From: Heliopora coerulea
Taxonomy: Eukaryota > Cnidaria > Anthozoa > Scleralcyonacea > Helioporidae
Length of the DNA: 64,000 bases
Direction of reading: 5' to 3'
NCBI GenBank assembly: GCA_030142905.1
Contig: JASJOG010000205.1
Location: 310,001 to 374,000 of the forward strand
Both the position numbers and the translations under genes were made by a program. Numbering within the stretch: position 1 is the first letter of the stretch; every line of letters starts with the position of its first letter. Under the pieces are notes generated by a model. The model did no database searches. It had not been told where the DNA came from and worked only from the letters and a program-made list of their open reading frames with translations. This document shows positions 62,401 to 64,000 of this stretch, piece after piece.

Positions 62401-63923
62401 CAACTTGTTCAGGTCCCATTCTGATATCTCACCATGAAGACCAGATGAAAACAAACGAGAACCAGACCAGACAAGGGCTTCTACTGATGTGTCCTTACAT
62501 CCAGGTATTTTCTATAGCAAAAGAAGCATTCAAAGAAAGTGAAACAGAGGTATAATTTAAATCCATTGACAGGTTATTCCAAAAATATTTTCACAGTTTC
62601 TTGGTTACTTGTAAGAATGACATTGAAGTAAAATAAGAGTTATATGAATACACAGTTGTGGTATTGGTGCAGAGTTTACAGTAAGGGATATATTATATTT
62701 TTGGCTCTGCACAGGACTGGGTGTAAGTATAAATCAATTAATGACCTACCCTTTCCAAATACCAGTCATCCCTTATGTTCCATATCTCAATACTACTGTC
62801 AGCTCTAAGAACCAAATCACAAATAAAGGTTAGCAGGTCATTCCCTGATACATTGTACTTAGCTTTACAGCAACATCCCAGATATAGTTTTATAGTTGGC
62901 TAATGCAAGGCCTTTTGCTTGCTAGTGTGTGCCTAGAAGTTCCTCTTAGGGAGGTGCTATAGCAGTGTCATCTTTTTGATGCTGTAAGGTTCACAAGCAA
63001 AAGCATTGTGCGTGTTTCAAGAGCTCAAAAATGCAAATAAGCAAAACATGGTGTTTCATGATTTGTTTCAAAGTTTCAGCGATTAACCTTTTATTCTTTA
63101 ATAATCACAAACATGAAATGACTTAAAGTTTTTGATTATGTTTGCTGGCTTATTATTATGGGTTTAAATTTAAATTAACATAAGACACAGCTAAGGTAGA
63201 TGAATGATCTTAAACAAACATCAAAACTGATAAGACACAGCTACTTTTGACCATCATGTTGTTCGGTCACTGGGGGTGTCTGAACTCTTGTTGATTATCT
63301 GTTTTGTTAAAGGTATAACTTGGACACTTTTAGCAGGAGGCCTTGATGAGGACCCATGTAAATTGCCACAGCCAATGTTTAATACAGATTTGAGATGGTG
63401 CATCTCTGACACTTAAATGTGTCATCTTACACCAACTATCATTGGCACATCTGACTCCAATTGTTGTGAAAATGTCTATTTTGATTATGTTTAAAGATTA
63501 CATTACTTTACCAGTTGGGATGGCTGGGTCACTATTTGGTATGCCACCACCTGATCACATACTCAATCTAGTCGAGTAGTCATGTGAGCACAATGTTGAG
63601 TAGGTAGGGAACTGTGTGGCTTTTGGACATTACCTAGCCACTTCCACAGCCAGTAATTCCCAACACAATGTCAGCGGACAGGTGGGTCAGGGAAACTTAT
63701 ACCTGGCCGATTACAAGTGGTAAACATAAAATGACAATTGTGGTCGACTAGGCAAGGAGGAATATGTTACGACCTTGCTGTTTTTTTATTGACTAGTAAT
63801 AAACAAACCAGGTTACCTGGAAATGGCAATCCGTGGCTGTTTTCGCCCCTCAACAGCCAAACAGTGGATTGCTTGTGGGACATATGGAACAAATCTGACG
63901 CGATGTACTTTATATTTCACCAT
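53435..63923 (-). CDS. UTP4 / Cirhin, small-subunit processome WD40 protein
   Basis: Twenty-three minus-strand exons, 5' to 3': 63817-63923, 62750-62804, 62392-62511, 61966-62034, 61796-61880, 61181-61273, 60594-60669, 60209-60284, 60023-60070, 59583-59651, 59179-59299, 58440-58519, 58102-58189, 57579-57640, 57125-57220, 56497-56529, 56304-56384, 56105-56189, 55767-55873, 55352-55447, 55078-55263, 54546-54704, 53435-53551. The sum is 2109 bases, 702 residues (human 686), with every phase consistent. Start: MVKYKVHRVRFVPYVP, like the family's MGEFKVHRVRFFNYVP. WD40-type blocks follow: ADSSIEIWNIRD, RLFSSGLHGEISEWDL, GRILSLCWHKDG, SGDSLGKTQFWDGK, HTHDIRALA, GPNHIVCSAVSED, YSPVTVMAVSTDG, MTEWSKQ, ending LPPTLHRKRYGT. 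UTP4 is a nucleolar subunit of the UtpA/t-UTP complex needed for pre-18S rRNA processing, with two predicted beta-propellers. Function is inferred from homology. Confidence 0.97.
56497..56529 (-). CDS. UTP4 33-base micro-exon
   Basis: Eleven residues (ENSDPSTLVQR) lie between a CATTCAG acceptor and a GTATGT donor. It is needed to bridge the exon ending FKLNL (57125) and the exon starting HILPAHKM (56384), in the same place as the vertebrate linker between propeller blades. The downstream exon has competing acceptors two bases apart (CCAG and CCAGAG); only the second keeps the frame. Confidence 0.85.
58600..58735 (+). mobile_element. Decayed tRNA-like SINE with T-rich tail in UTP4 intron
   Basis: CAGTGGTTAGGCC and GCTCGATTCCCATCTGAGGCT are degenerate A-box and B-box words in the same order as the SINEs at 39243-39596. 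A T-rich tract interrupted by G (58690-58728) follows. No intact tRNA. Confidence 0.45.
60769..61102. repeat. Near-perfect 160-bp-arm palindrome in UTP4 intron 6
   Basis: About 160 bases (60769-60930) are repeated in inverted orientation at about 60943-61102 around a 12-base centre. The arms differ at only a few positions, several of them C/T or G/A changes at former CpGs. The palindrome fills most of the intron between exons 61181-61273 and 60594-60669. It is probably a foldback element. The pre-mRNA would form a long double-stranded hairpin. Confidence 0.92.
62267..62292. repeat. TCTG microsatellite
   Basis: About five TCTG/GTCT units with one interruption, in the UTP4 intron between 62392 and 62034. 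Confidence 0.8.
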
Positions 63924-64000
63924 AATATTTTACAAATGCAGTACAACTGGCTTCAAATTTATGTTTTCGGTGCCATCTTGGTTCGCGCACGTGAGTGAAT
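63924..64000 (-). promoter_or_regulatory. UTP4 5' flank: E-box, YY1-like site and short uORF
   Basis: Reading the minus strand, a perfect CACGTG E-box (63988-63993), the Myc/Max site often found at ribosome-biogenesis genes, lies about 65 bases upstream of the start codon. It is followed by CCAAGATGGC (63972-63981), a YY1-type core. The ATG within it opens a five-codon upstream frame ending in TAA (63959-63976), if transcription starts upstream of it. The transcription start is unknown, so the uORF is conditional. Confidence 0.5.

Overview
This window reads as nuclear DNA of an invertebrate animal, most likely a cnidarian and plausibly a stony coral. Reasons: intron-rich genes with GT-AG junctions, metazoan-only gene families, overall AT-richness, and many small palindromic or inverted-repeat (MITE-like) elements. 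No bacterial operons, phage genes or CRISPR arrays are visible. The species assignment is inference; no database was searched.

Three protein-coding genes can be reconstructed exon by exon, with splice phases that agree across the junctions listed. (1) An APCDD1 homologue (Wnt-pathway membrane protein), + strand, 25874-36070, three coding exons, 516 residues. (2) A SPIDR/KIAA0146 homologue (homologous-recombination scaffold), + strand, about 39648-52601, 23 recognised exons, about 980 residues, with an unresolved 5' end. (3) A complete UTP4/Cirhin gene (small-subunit processome WD40 protein), - strand, 53435-63923, 23 exons, 702 residues. SPIDR and UTP4 are tail to tail, with 833 bases between their stop codons. 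They have no obvious functional link: APCDD1 acts at the cell surface, SPIDR in nuclear DNA repair and UTP4 in the nucleolus.

Layout. 1-12.1 kb: almost free of CpG, no recognisable gene; two decayed non-LTR retrotransposon pieces (1.39-3.64 kb), a T-rich tandem array of about 95-bp units (core 7.7-8.95 kb), and a 33-unit, 25/26-bp minisatellite (9.24-10.09 kb) nested inside a TTAA-bounded inverted-repeat element. 12.1-25.8 kb: CpG-normal intergenic DNA with hAT-like and other inverted-repeat elements, including inverted copies of a 330-350 bp element at 20.2 and 21.9 kb. 25.9-36.1 kb: APCDD1, whose 8.5-kb second intron holds a nest of MITEs inserted in a MITE. 36.1-39 kb: hAT-like remnants. 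39-52.6 kb: SPIDR, preceded by an inverted pair of tRNA-like SINEs. 53.4-64 kb: UTP4, with a 330-bp near-perfect palindrome filling one intron.

The most interesting large-scale signal is a mosaic of CpG depletion (1-12 kb, about 39-41.4 kb, about 59.6-63.7 kb) that covers the 5' halves of SPIDR and UTP4 but not their 3' halves. This looks like a mutational footprint of 5'-biased gene-body methylation. No wholly new gene system was recognised. The most unusual structures are the minisatellite-in-MITE, the splice-acceptor-like array and the intronic palindromes.
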